A DNA stretch of 64,000 bases from G963677915 sp963677915 (GTDB lineage Bacteria; Bacillota; Clostridia; Lachnospirales; Vallitaleaceae): positions 80,928-144,927 of the forward strand of contig CAXXGE010000021.1 in the NCBI GenBank assembly GCA_963677915.2. Direction: 5' to 3'. Of this stretch, positions 17,949 through 26,240 are shown one piece after another. Numbering within the stretch: the first letter of the stretch is position 1; every line of letters begins with the position of its first letter. The position numbers and the translations under genes are program-made. The notes below the pieces were generated by a model. That model searched no databases and had not been told where the DNA came from. It saw only the letters and a list, made by a program, of their open reading frames with translations.

Positions 17949-19322
17949 TTATGTAATCCCCAACGACTTAATCTTCGGATGCTTCCACGCCCCGTTAAAT
18001 GTCAGCCCAAATGCGACAGCCGCCGCGATGATATTGCTGAAAGCGATGCCATACCAGATGCCATTGATGCCAAGGGCGGGAATGCCTGCCAGAATGACAA
18101 CCATTGGCATCCTGACAATCCAAAGCCTGCCTGCCTCAAGAAACATGCTATAGCGGGTATGCCCAGATCCGTTGAACAAACCGATCGAGCAGTTGAAAAA
18201 GCTGATGCTCCATGTGGTTGAAGCCAGTGCCTTCAGATAGAATGAGCCTGTTTCCAAAACCTCTGGTGTATCGGAGAAAATGCCAACCAGTTCCCTTGAA
18301 AAATACCAAAGGGCAGACGTGGTGACAGCGAGGAAAAGCAGAGCCAACAGGATAGAGGTCCTGAAGGCTTTTTTTATTCTGTCGATATTGCCGGCACCCA
18401 GGTTCTGTCCGACAACTGTAGACAATGCGGCGCCGATGCCGATGGCCGGCATGAAGGCCAAAGAGTTGAGACGGTTGCCGATGCCGAGGGATGTCACTGC
18501 GATGTCTCCGTAACTGGCGATAACACTGAACAAGACGATAAAGCCAAGAGCGACACCCGAATTGCCAAGGGAGGATGGCACACCGATTCGGATGAGGTCG
18601 ACCATTTTTTCCTTATGGATGGCAAGGCTTTTGGGATTGATGCGAATGCCCCTTGTGTCGGTACTCATATGGTAGATGGCATAGAGTGCGAAGGGTACTT
18701 TCGACAGCACGGTTGCTATCGCCGCCCCTTCGATTCCCAGGCCGAATACGAAGATGAACAGGGGGTCCAACAGGATGTTGAGGACTGCGCTGGTGCCATT
18801 GACGATCGTGGGTGTCACCGTATCGCCCTGAGCCTGGTTAATGGAAAAAAAGATGTTCAGTACGAACATGCCGAGCATATCCAGGAACAGTATTTTCAAA
18901 TAGCCGACACTGGCAGCATAAAGGTCGGGAGAAGGATGCATGAGGCCAACGATTGCGGGTGTCAGGAACCAACCCAGTATGCTGGAAAAGATGCCGAACA
19001 GGATGCCGAATATATATAGCTGCTGCGCTGTCTCCCTGGCGTCTTCCGGTTTGCCGGCGCCTTTGTATTGGGAGATGATAGCACCGCCGGCGATGGATAT
19101 GCCGATGGCGATGGACAGGGTGAAGAAGGAGACGGGCCATACAAAGTTGATGGCTGCAACTTCAATGTCACCAATCCTTGAAACCCAATAGGCATCGCCG
19201 AGGCTGTACAGGGTCCCGATCAGGTTGTTGAGCATGATTGGAAAAGCGAGCATAAGTATGGCCTTATGGAGCGGGCCGCTTAATATCAATTGTTCTTTGT
19301 GGTCTAATGTTGTATTTTTCAT
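17949..19322 (-). CDS. MATE-family multidrug/Na+ efflux protein
   Basis: The 457-residue protein has 12 predicted helices and two MATE repeats. The first carries FPIMLNNLIGTLYSLGDAYWVSRIG and SIAGGAIISQYKGAGKPEDA; the second carries VPSSLGNSGVALGFIVLFSV and GAALSTVVGQNLGAGNIDRIKKA. MATE proteins export cationic compounds in exchange for Na+ or H+. It is a single-gene unit, divergent from the DUF3160 lipoprotein gene, with a palindromic AAGCGCTT at 19340-19347 in between. The substrate is unknown. Confidence 0.93.
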   Translation of the reverse strand: MKNTTLDHKEQLILSGPLHKAILMLAFPIMLNNLIGTLYSLGDAYWVSRIGDIEVAAINFVWPVSFFTLSIAIGISIAGGAIISQYKGAGKPEDARETAQQLYIFGILFGIFSSILGWFLTPAIVGLMHPSPDLYAASVGYLKILFLDMLGMFVLNIFFSINQAQGDTVTPTIVNGTSAVLNILLDPLFIFVFGLGIEGAAIATVLSKVPFALYAIYHMSTDTRGIRINPKSLAIHKEKMVDLIRIGVPSSLGNSGVALGFIVLFSVIASYGDIAVTSLGIGNRLNSLAFMPAIGIGAALSTVVGQNLGAGNIDRIKKAFRTSILLALLFLAVTTSALWYFSRELVGIFSDTPEVLETGSFYLKALASTTWSISFFNCSIGLFNGSGHTRYSMFLEAGRLWIVRMPMVVILAGIPALGINGIWYGIAFSNIIAAAVAFGLTFNGAWKHPKIKSLGIT

Positions 19323-19367
19323 ACCTGTACATTACATTAAAGCGCTTAATATGGCAAGGCGTTGTTA

Positions 19368-19376
19368 TGATATAAT
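19368..19376 (+). promoter_or_regulatory. Extended -10 promoter for the DUF3160 lipoprotein
   Basis: TGATATAAT fits TGnTATAAT. It is 54 bases before the start codon, and no convincing -35 is seen. Confidence 0.5.
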
Positions 19377-19429
19377 TGGATTATATTTTGAACACAATTA
19401 AAAGACGGATAGCTGGGAGGTAAATAAGG

Positions 19430-22096
19430 ATGAAGAGTGGAATTTCAAGGTGGATTTCTTACTTATTAATAGGTGTGATGCTGCTTACAGCCTGCAAGTC
19501 TTCGGAAGTGCCCGAAGTACCGGCGGAGAGCGAAAAACCGGCAGCTGAAGAAGTTCAGGAACCGGGGACTGAGCCAGAGCCAGGGCCGAAGGAAATAAAG
19601 AGCTTAGCCGACCTTTTTGAAGCCAAAGACGGCTGGGCATACAATCCGAAAGACAAACAGGTCGACGTCTTGTTCAAGCAGCATTACTATACCATGAACG
19701 CACCCCAGTATGACTTCAATATGGAAACGCTCGTAAATGCAGGCCAGTTCACCGGATTTACAGACGGACAGACGGCCATGCTCGAGAAAAACGGGTTCGT
19801 GGTCCTGCGGCCTTCCGATAGGACGCCTTTAAAGATCCACCATGTCTACGAAGCGGCTGAATACGGGGACTATCCAATCTTCATCACGGCAGATGCGGTC
19901 CTCAACATGTACCATATATTCTACTCTGAAAGCATGAAGCTGAACGAGATTTCCATCTATTACCCTGCGCTTGTGGACCTGAGCGACAGCATGTTGAAAA
20001 AAGCGATTCTGGCCTACGAGGAAGCGGATTCTTCGGTGAAGGAAGAAACGAAGATGGCAGCTGCCTATTTTGGGATAGCTATGGTATTGCTTGGCAGGGA
20101 CAGGGCTTTGCCGTCTGATGTAAGGAGAATCGTTGACCTTGAAATTGCTAAAATCCGCAATGCGTCCACCTATGAAATGTCGGAAATCTTTGGAACCCAG
20201 GTGGATTACACCCAGTACACGGTGCGTGGGCATTATACCATCGCAGAAGAGCTGGAACAGTTTTTCCTGGCCATGATGTGGTACGGGCAGTCGGGCTTCA
20301 AGGTGACGGAGGTGGAGAATGGCAAAGAGGTCATCAACGGCAAAGAGATGACGACAAGCCTGATCATCACAGATTTGTTGCTTTCGGGTGGTACCGGGGA
20401 TATTGAGAACTGGCAAACCATCTACGACCTGACGAGCCTCTATTCGGGCACATCGGACGACCTGAACGTGATGGATTTCAAGGAAATGATAGAAAAAGTC
20501 TACGGAGAAGGGCCGGCGCTTGTCAACTTCAAGGATGCCGAAGGACAGAGTGAGCTGGCAGTAGCAGTGTCAAAAATGAGGGAGCCCCAGATTGTAGGAA
20601 AACTGGCGGATGGATCGGCGCAGGGGAAATCCTTCAGGCTCATGGGTCAAAGATATACTCTTGACGCCAATATCATGCAGGAGCTTGTCGTGCCAATCAA
20701 AAGGCCATTGCCGACGGCTTTCGACGTGCTCAGCGCTTTCGGTCACGATTATGCGGAAGAAATCCTGCGGGAATATTATCGCCCGGATGCGGTATGGAAA
20801 GATTACAACCGCAAGCTGCTTGAAATGAAAGCTATGACGGCAGGACTGGATGACAGCTTTTGGCAGAAGGACCTCTACCATGGCTGGCTTTGGGCCATTG
20901 ACTCGGCAGCGGTAAGTTGGGAGGACAACGCCAAGGCGCCAAGTTTCATGAGAAGCCAAGCCTGGTCGGATAAAAGCTTAGCCACCGCACTGGGCAGTTT
21001 CGCAGAACTGAAGTACGACAATGTCCTCTATTCCAAGCAGGCCATTGCGGAGAGTGGCGGCCCCGACGAACATGAGCGCTACAGCTATGTGGAACCGAAT
21101 GTGGCACTCTATGAGAAGTTGGCCTGGCTGGCAGCTTATACGAAAGAGAACCTAGCTTCAAGATTGGGCGAAGAAGCCGACCTTGAACCGCTGGTCTACA
21201 TGAGCGAGATGCTGGACTTGCTGGTTGACTGCTCTATCAAGGAGCTGCAGGGCGAGGATCTTAGCAAGGCTGAAAGGGGTCAGCTGATTAGAATCGGCGG
21301 CCTTGTGGATTACATCAACTACCATTATCTTGGAGAGCTATGGAAGTACAACAAGGAAATCAGCGATGAAGACACCTCCGCTTTGGTGTCTGATGTGGCT
21401 ACTGCTCTTGGAGTCGGCTATCTGGAAGAAGGTATTGGCATGCCATATGAAATCTATGCCATCGTCATGGTGAACGGGAAAAAACTCCTGGCAAAAGGCT
21501 GTGTCTACAGCAGCTATGAATTTGTGTCCAAGAAAAGGCTGACGACAGAAGAGTGGCACACGATGCTGGCTGGCGGGGACATCGACTTGCTTGAAACGAT
21601 GCCATGGATGTCATCGTATATTTCGCCTGAAGCCAACAATGTGAAAGTGGTGCAGCAGGAAGCGGTGTGGGAGAATGAGACCTACCGAATTGAAATCGTG
21701 GCAACCGACAATGCAGGCGATTTCAACGGTACAGCCTACGGCAACCAGATCCGTTTCTATGAAAAAAAGGAAAAGGGCATGGCGCTCGTCTATGAAAACG
21801 ATTTGTCGAAAATCAAGCCCTGGTCGATTGAAGGGGGCGATTTGGAAGGGGATGGCGTACTCGATCTGTGTATCGGAGCCATCACCGAAACTGAGTTCTA
21901 TCCGGAGGAGAAGCGGCCCTTCTTCTTTGAATGGGACGGTGAAAAGCTTGTCAGGAAGTGGACCGGATCATACCTGGGCTTTGATACGCTGGAAACGGTG
22001 AGTCTGCAGGATGTGGATGGGGACGGAATCGACGAAGCGGTGACGGATAACGGCGTCTATCGTTGGGGGAACTTCGGATTCTATACAGTGGAATGA
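19430..22096 (+). CDS. DUF3160-type large lipoprotein
   Basis: The 888-residue protein starts with a lipoprotein signal (lipobox LLTAC, Cys 22) and a Pro/Glu-rich tether of about 40 residues. The large central region matches my memory of DUF3160 proteins: NGFVVLRPSDRTPLKIHHVYE, ITADAVLNMYHIFYSESM, FRLMGQRYTLDANIMQELV and SWEDNAKAPSFMRSQAW. These are outer-surface proteins of unknown function in Clostridia. The C-terminal ~100 residues contain two DxDGDG-type Ca2+ loops (DLEGDGVLDL and DVDGDGIDEA), as in FG-GAP/VCBS repeats. GGGAGG precedes the ATG, and a strong terminator follows. Confidence 0.8.
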   Translation: MKSGISRWISYLLIGVMLLTACKSSEVPEVPAESEKPAAEEVQEPGTEPEPGPKEIKSLADLFEAKDGWAYNPKDKQVDVLFKQHYYTMNAPQYDFNMETLVNAGQFTGFTDGQTAMLEKNGFVVLRPSDRTPLKIHHVYEAAEYGDYPIFITADAVLNMYHIFYSESMKLNEISIYYPALVDLSDSMLKKAILAYEEADSSVKEETKMAAAYFGIAMVLLGRDRALPSDVRRIVDLEIAKIRNASTYEMSEIFGTQVDYTQYTVRGHYTIAEELEQFFLAMMWYGQSGFKVTEVENGKEVINGKEMTTSLIITDLLLSGGTGDIENWQTIYDLTSLYSGTSDDLNVMDFKEMIEKVYGEGPALVNFKDAEGQSELAVAVSKMREPQIVGKLADGSAQGKSFRLMGQRYTLDANIMQELVVPIKRPLPTAFDVLSAFGHDYAEEILREYYRPDAVWKDYNRKLLEMKAMTAGLDDSFWQKDLYHGWLWAIDSAAVSWEDNAKAPSFMRSQAWSDKSLATALGSFAELKYDNVLYSKQAIAESGGPDEHERYSYVEPNVALYEKLAWLAAYTKENLASRLGEEADLEPLVYMSEMLDLLVDCSIKELQGEDLSKAERGQLIRIGGLVDYINYHYLGELWKYNKEISDEDTSALVSDVATALGVGYLEEGIGMPYEIYAIVMVNGKKLLAKGCVYSSYEFVSKKRLTTEEWHTMLAGGDIDLLETMPWMSSYISPEANNVKVVQQEAVWENETYRIEIVATDNAGDFNGTAYGNQIRFYEKKEKGMALVYENDLSKIKPWSIEGGDLEGDGVLDLCIGAITETEFYPEEKRPFFFEWDGEKLVRKWTGSYLGFDTLETVSLQDVDGDGIDEAVTDNGVYRWGNFGFYTVE

Positions 22097-22101
22097 ATTT
22101 T

Positions 22102-22147
22102 GGGGGCTGTTGCATTAACGGTTTATTCTGTAAGTGCAACAGCCCCC
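22102..22147 (+). terminator. Strong terminator after the DUF3160 gene
   Basis: Perfect 13-bp arms at 22102-22114 (GGGGGCTGTTGCA) and 22135-22147, followed by TGTTTGTTCT. Confidence 0.8.
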
Positions 22148-22186
22148 TGTTTGTTCTAAAAAAGGAGTCTATTATGAGACTACTTC

Positions 22187-23344
22187 TCAGTTCCCAAAAT
22201 ACGAAAAATGCATGTAATCGTTTGATGTGCGCCATGCATTGCCACACCAGGCGAAACCATATTTGCGAAAGGCTCTGACAACGTCACCATCTTCGTGTAT
22301 GGAATAGGGATTAGTGCCGGGCTGCCAAAAGCTGCCGCTGACAGTCGTTCCGTCGCTTCTTATCATGTAATTTTCGTTCGGGTTTATATCAACTGCTAGG
22401 CCTTGACAATGTTGGGAAGCTGTATTGCTGCGCCAAGCGTATGCACTGATGGCTTTGATCGGGAATCTTTCTTCGCCCTCGTAGATTTCCAGAAAGATTG
22501 CGGATATGTAATCCTTAATGGCTTCATTGACAATCAGGTTCACTGTTTTCGTTGTCTTGCTGCCGTCCGCTTCAAGATGCCAAACATTCACCTGGATGCT
22601 TGCCATATGTGAGGAAGCCTCGTCGGCATTTTGGTAAACCGGGCTATCGAGTGACCCATATACGAGGATGTATTTCTGGTCGTTATTCCCCAAATCGGTC
22701 AGACTGTTTCCGGATGAAATCGAAGAATAGAGTGTCCGATACACAAGGGCAATGGCCTGGGCGGATGTCGTGTAGGAATAAGGCTCCAGCTCTCCGGAAG
22801 GTGTTCCTTTGACAATACCCATCTTTACCATCTGGGCAGTCGGAACGAAGCTCCAATCATATAGGTCGCCGGTATCTGTGAAATACGATAGTATCTTCCT
22901 TGCTTCTAAGGTGCGTAGCTTTCGACGGTCATCGCAGGCAATCATAAAATTGTATATCATTTTAAATATCTCCTGTCTGGTAATCAGACTATCTTCCCGA
23001 AAAGTGCCGTCAGGATATCCTGAGACGATGCCCAACTGATGCGCAAAATTGACATAGATGGAATCGGTATCTGGAAATTGCTGAGAGTCTGTTTCCGGCA
23101 TCGCACTTCCTTGGAGATTCTGGTAAGCAAGGAGAACGATTTGGCAAAATTCTCCTCTCGTAATCTGCATGCCCAGGTCCTTGTCCTGCAGTGATTCGGG
23201 AATGATACCCCACTGATTGTCCGACTGCTCTATTTCAGCTGCGAAATAAGAGGGCACACCTGTATATGCATAGGCCTGCTGAACAAAAACATTTGAAAAG
23301 AGCAAAATGACCAGGACTGAAATAACGTATCGTTTGAAATTCAT
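22187..23344 (-). CDS. Secreted S-layer-homology protein with M15 (VanY-like) peptidase domain
   Basis: From the chosen ATG (23344, AAGGAG 8 bases upstream) the protein has 385 residues: a signal peptide ending near AYA, two to three S-layer homology-like repeats (ITRGEFCQIVLLAYQ, LGIVSGYPDGTFREDSLITRQEIFKMIY, VKMGIVKGTPSGELEPYS), a linker, and a C-terminal M15-type zinc peptidase with SQHCQGLAVDIN and DYMHFS. It should sit on the cell wall and cut peptidoglycan stems or crosslinks. The reading frame stays open upstream to 23449, but that part is the leader RNA. The gene is headed by a c-di-GMP-I riboswitch and terminator, so surface remodelling appears tied to the motile/sessile switch. Confidence 0.87.
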   Translation of the reverse strand: MNFKRYVISVLVILLFSNVFVQQAYAYTGVPSYFAAEIEQSDNQWGIIPESLQDKDLGMQITRGEFCQIVLLAYQNLQGSAMPETDSQQFPDTDSIYVNFAHQLGIVSGYPDGTFREDSLITRQEIFKMIYNFMIACDDRRKLRTLEARKILSYFTDTGDLYDWSFVPTAQMVKMGIVKGTPSGELEPYSYTTSAQAIALVYRTLYSSISSGNSLTDLGNNDQKYILVYGSLDSPVYQNADEASSHMASIQVNVWHLEADGSKTTKTVNLIVNEAIKDYISAIFLEIYEGEERFPIKAISAYAWRSNTASQHCQGLAVDINPNENYMIRSDGTTVSGSFWQPGTNPYSIHEDGDVVRAFRKYGFAWCGNAWRTSNDYMHFSYFGN

Positions 23345-23374
23345 GAGGCATCTCCTTATGCAGAAAAATGGAAG

Positions 23375-23413
23375 CAAGAAAAGAACGCGACCCAGGCTGC
23401 CTGAATCGCGTTC
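23375..23413 (-). terminator. Riboswitch expression-platform terminator
   Basis: On the minus strand, arms GAACGCGA (23413-23406) and TCGCGTTC (23390-23383) enclose an inner CAGG/CCTG stem, then TTTTCTTG. It lies between the aptamer and the peptidase start codon. Confidence 0.85.
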
Positions 23414-23434
23414 ATCATAAACACAAATAAAACG

Positions 23435-23535
23435 AAATACTATCGGCAACCGGCTGTCATAGTCGTCTGACTTTAGACCCTTGGCTTTGCGTCCTTGCTT
23501 TTCAACAAGTTTGCTATGATCGATTTATTTCAATA
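23435..23535 (-). promoter_or_regulatory. Cyclic di-GMP-I (GEMM-I) riboswitch aptamer
   Basis: The minus strand reads, in order: AGCAAAC; a 6-bp P2 stem capped by a GAAA tetraloop; the near-invariant GACGCAAAGCC; AGGGTCTAA; a P3 stem; and CAGCCGGTTGCCGA. GAAATA/TATTTC at the outer ends can form P1. This is the c-di-GMP-I consensus. The core runs from about 23516 to 23443. With the terminator that follows it should control transcription of the S-layer/M15 peptidase; whether ligand turns it on or off cannot be read directly. Confidence 0.94.
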
Positions 23536-23542
23536 TAGCTCT

Positions 23543-23572
23543 ATTTTAGTACTTTTTGACGGTATCTGTCAA
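23543..23572 (-). promoter_or_regulatory. Promoter for the riboswitch-controlled peptidase gene
   Basis: On the minus strand TTGACA (23572-23567), an 18-base spacer and TAAAAT (23548-23543). Transcription would start near 23536, right at the 5' edge of the aptamer. TTTGAC/GTCAAA arms at 23555-23560 and 23568-23573 also form an inverted repeat over the -35 box. Confidence 0.7.
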
Positions 23573-23590
23573 ATAATCCTAGAATTGGGC

Positions 23591-23596
23591 TATAAT
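23591..23596 (+). promoter_or_regulatory. -10 box upstream of threonine dehydratase
   Basis: TATAAT on the plus strand, 45 bases before the chosen ilvA start. The -35 is unclear and would overlap the divergent -35 of the peptidase promoter. Confidence 0.45.
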
Positions 23597-23640
23597 AGTA
23601 TTAACTAATGAGAAAACTGGACTATCAGGAAAGGACCAAC

Positions 23641-24849
23641 ATGTTGGATATAGCTAAAAAAGAAATACTCGAAGCAGCAGACCGTCTGAATGGAATCATC
23701 AAAAAGACGCCGCTGATCTATTCATACTACTATAGCGAAGAAACAGGGGCCGATGTCTATTTGAAGCCGGAAAACCTACAGCGCACCGGTGCGTTCAAAA
23801 TAAGAGGTGCCTACAACAAAATCGCCAAACTGAGCGACGATGAGAAAAAGAGAGGGCTGATCGCCTCCTCTGCCGGCAACCATGCCCAGGGTGTGGCATT
23901 GGCGGCAAAACTGTGCGGTGTCAAAGCGACCATCGTCATGCCATCAAGAACCCCTTTGATTAAGGTGGAGGCGACCAGGCATTATGGGGCAGAGGTCATC
24001 CTGCACGGCGACATCTACGACGACGCCTATCATGAGGCGCTGAGGCTGAAAGAAGAAAAGGGGTACACATTCATCCATCCCTTTGACGATATGGCGGTGG
24101 TCTATGGACAGGGTACAATCGGCCATGAAATCCTTGAGGAACTGCCGGACCTCGATGTAGTACTGGTGCCTGTGGGTGGCGGTGGCCTGATCAGCGGTAT
24201 CGCACTGGCGATCAAAAGCGTCAATCCTAAGGTGAAGGTCATCGGCGTGGAGCCTGAAGGGGCTGCAGCAATGAAGAAATCTATTGAAATGGGCAGGATT
24301 GTTACGCTGGATGTCGTCGATACCATTGCAGAAGGAGTAGCGGTGAAAACAGTCGGGAATAAGACCTTCGATATAGTCAGGGATTATGTGGACGATATTG
24401 TGACCGTCAGTGATGTGGATATCATGGAAGCATTCCTGCTCGTCACGGAAAAGGAGAAGCTGGTGTGCGAAAACGCTGCGGTTCTTTCTGTGGCGGCTCT
24501 GAAGAAGCTCGATGTCAAAGGCAAGAAGGTTGTATCCCTTCTGAGCGGCGGCAATATCGATGTGGTCACCATATCCGAATTGATCAGCAGAGGACTGGTC
24601 GTAAGGGGAAGGGTCTTCTGTTTTGCGGTTGAATTGCCGGATATCCCGGGACAGCTTCAACGCATTGCCAGTATATTGGCCGAAGCCAAGGCCAATGTCA
24701 TCAAGCTGGAACACAACCAGTTCAAGACTATCGACCGGTTCAAACAGGTACATCTGGAAGTGACCTGCGAGACCAACGGCAAGAAGCATGTGGATGAAAT
24801 AATGAAGAAGATGGAAGAAAACGGATATAAGATTGAAGTGGTTTATTGA
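23641..24849 (+). CDS. ilvA: Threonine ammonia-lyase (threonine dehydratase)
   Basis: From ATG 23641 the 402-residue protein is a fold-type II PLP enzyme: the catalytic Lys is in TGAFKIRGAYNK, the phosphate loop is VPVGGGGLISGIA, SSAGNHAQGVALAAKL follows the usual pattern, and SGGNIDV lies near the end. A C-terminal ACT-like domain (GQLQRIASILAEAKANVIKLEHNQF) is present, as in the catabolic/regulated type of about 400 residues. It deaminates threonine to 2-oxobutyrate. An in-frame ATG at 23608 lacks a ribosome-binding site, whereas AGGAAAGG precedes 23641. It is a single gene upstream of the nif region. Confidence 0.93.
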   Translation: MLDIAKKEILEAADRLNGIIKKTPLIYSYYYSEETGADVYLKPENLQRTGAFKIRGAYNKIAKLSDDEKKRGLIASSAGNHAQGVALAAKLCGVKATIVMPSRTPLIKVEATRHYGAEVILHGDIYDDAYHEALRLKEEKGYTFIHPFDDMAVVYGQGTIGHEILEELPDLDVVLVPVGGGGLISGIALAIKSVNPKVKVIGVEPEGAAAMKKSIEMGRIVTLDVVDTIAEGVAVKTVGNKTFDIVRDYVDDIVTVSDVDIMEAFLLVTEKEKLVCENAAVLSVAALKKLDVKGKKVVSLLSGGNIDVVTISELISRGLVVRGRVFCFAVELPDIPGQLQRIASILAEAKANVIKLEHNQFKTIDRFKQVHLEVTCETNGKKHVDEIMKKMEENGYKIEVVY

Positions 24850-25023
24850 TAAAAAGGTTTGAAAAACATAAATTTAACAGATGTATCAATAATCTTGCAG
24901 TATTGAGTCGGTTTGAAGACAAACTGCACAATTTCTACTGCAAAGGATAATCACTATCGCGCAACGTGCCATGAAAAGTTGAATATCATTTGGCGATTAT
25001 GTTTAGAATAACACTAAAAATTA
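24850..25023. other. Intergenic region between ilvA and the nif promoter
   Basis: AT-rich. A hairpin CGGTTTG-AAGA-CAAACTG at about 24909-24926 could end ilvA transcription weakly, although no T-run follows. I see no gene. Confidence 0.4.
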
Positions 25024-25039
25024 TGCAGGATATCCTGCA
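25024..25039. promoter_or_regulatory. 16-bp perfect palindrome upstream of the nif promoter
   Basis: TGCAGGATATCCTGCA is a perfect palindrome ending 14 bases before the -35 box. Its position and symmetry suit a dimeric regulator. No nitrogen regulator is encoded in the window. Confidence 0.6.
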
Positions 25040-25053
25040 AGAAAAAAATAGGT

Positions 25054-25082
25054 TTGACAAGTATTTAACCCTGTGATAGATT
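25054..25082 (+). promoter_or_regulatory. nif operon promoter
   Basis: TTGACA (25054-25059), a 17-base spacer and TAGATT (25077-25082) form a sigma-A type promoter. There is no sigma-54 (-24/-12) signature. The predicted transcript has a leader of about 300 bases before nifH. Confidence 0.75.
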
Positions 25083-25092
25083 ATGTGCAATA

Positions 25093-25180
25093 CTTCATTC
25101 GACGACGGGTGAAGCAAACATATCGCAACAAACGATGGAGTTTTGGAAACGGACGGATTAACCGACCGGATCTGAAACTC
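25093..25180 (+). promoter_or_regulatory. Structured 5' part of the nifH leader
   Basis: Hairpin CTTCATTC/GGGTGAAG (25093-25100, 25107-25114) has 8 pairs and a GACGAC hexaloop. A second structure has GAGTTT (25138-25143) paired with AAACTC (25175-25180), enclosing CGGaCGG/CCGaCCG, and T-rich sequence follows. I do not recognise a known riboswitch class. Confidence 0.5.
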
Positions 25181-25235
25181 TTTCTTAATATATTAGAAAC
25201 ACTCAACACAGTTTGTTGACATACACTAAAACGCT

Positions 25236-25290
25236 GGAGTTTTAGAAAATGCCGTAAATGGTTACGACATGTTCTAAAGCTCCATTTTTT
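25236..25290 (+). terminator. Terminator/attenuator in the nifH leader
   Basis: Arms GGAGTTTTAGAA (25236-25247) and TTCTAAAGCTCC (25272-25283) pair over 12 bp (one G-U), continue through ATG-c-CGTA / TACG-a-CAT, and are capped by the hexaloop AATGGT. T6 follows. It lies ~95 bases before nifH and downstream of the promoter, so readthrough must be regulated. A near copy of the 5' arm (GGAGTTTTGGAA, 25137-25148) can pair with the same 3' arm. Confidence 0.75.
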
Positions 25291-25385
25291 ATTTGGAGCA
25301 GGTAACATCATAACAATGCAAGACACCAAAATTATATCAATACAGAACAGGTCCAAGAGACCCTATGAGAGAAAGGATGATAACT

Positions 25386-26207
25386 ATGAGACAGGTAGCA
25401 ATCTACGGTAAAGGTGGAATCGGTAAATCCACAACAACACAGAACCTTACAGCAGCACTTGGAGAAATGGGCAAGAAAGTCATGATCGTCGGATGTGACC
25501 CTAAGGCAGACTCCACAAGATTGATTCTTAACGGACTGGCACAGCAGACAGTACTCGATACCCTTCGTGAGGAAGGCGAAGACATCGAACTTGACAACAT
25601 CTTGAAAGAAGGTTTTACAGGAATCAAATGCGTTGAGTCCGGCGGACCAGAACCGGGTGTTGGATGTGCAGGACGTGGTATTATCACTTCCATCAACATG
25701 CTGGAACAGCTTGGTGCTTATGAAGATGATCTGGACTATGTATTCTACGACGTACTCGGTGACGTTGTCTGCGGCGGATTCGCGATGCCGATCCGTGAAG
25801 GTAAAGCGGAAGAGATCTACATCGTTGCTTCCGGTGAGATGATGGCCATGTACGCGGCGAACAACATCGCTAAAGGTATTCTGAAGTTTGCCGACACTGG
25901 CGGAACCAGACTTGGCGGTATCATCTGTAACTCAAGAAAAGTCGACAACGAATTCGAAATGCTGACGGCATTTGCAAAAGAGATCGGTACTCAGCTAATC
26001 CACTTCGTACCGAGGGACAACGTGGTGCAAAGAGCAGAGATCAACAAAAAGACGGTCATCGACTGGAGCCCTGAAGATCCTCAGGCTGATGAGTACAGAA
26101 CATTGGCAAAAGCCATCGACGGAAATGAAATGTTCGTTATCCCTAAACCGATGACGCAAGACAGACTCGAAGAAATCCTTATGGAATTCGGTCTGCTCGG
26201 TGCATAA
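25386..26207 (+). CDS. nifH: Nitrogenase iron protein
   Basis: The 273-residue protein is the dimeric Fe protein that passes electrons to the MoFe protein using ATP. It has the P-loop GKGGIGKSTTTQN, the [4Fe-4S] ligands Cys94 (GVGCAGRG) and Cys129 (GDVVCGGFAMP), and Arg97, the site ADP-ribosylated in organisms with DraT. ATG 25386 is chosen because NifH proteins begin MRQVAIYGKGG and AAAGGA lies 8 bases upstream; an in-frame ATG at 25365 would add seven unusual residues. It is first in the operon, behind the attenuated leader. Confidence 0.98.
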   Translation: MRQVAIYGKGGIGKSTTTQNLTAALGEMGKKVMIVGCDPKADSTRLILNGLAQQTVLDTLREEGEDIELDNILKEGFTGIKCVESGGPEPGVGCAGRGIITSINMLEQLGAYEDDLDYVFYDVLGDVVCGGFAMPIREGKAEEIYIVASGEMMAMYAANNIAKGILKFADTGGTRLGGIICNSRKVDNEFEMLTAFAKEIGTQLIHFVPRDNVVQRAEINKKTVIDWSPEDPQADEYRTLAKAIDGNEMFVIPKPMTQDRLEEILMEFGLLGA

Positions 26208-26240
26208 CACTTTTATCAAAACAAAAGGAGGATACAGGAT

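Noticed and set aside
23944..24789. Minus-strand open frame of 281 codons
   Set aside because: It is antisense to ilvA, without start signals or recognisable motifs.
25201..25222. Hairpin TCAACA/TGTTGA as ANTAR P1 in the nifH leader
   Set aside because: Its loop is 5 (or 7) bases rather than 6, so a tandem ANTAR element cannot be claimed there; only the AATGGT cap of the terminator is noted.
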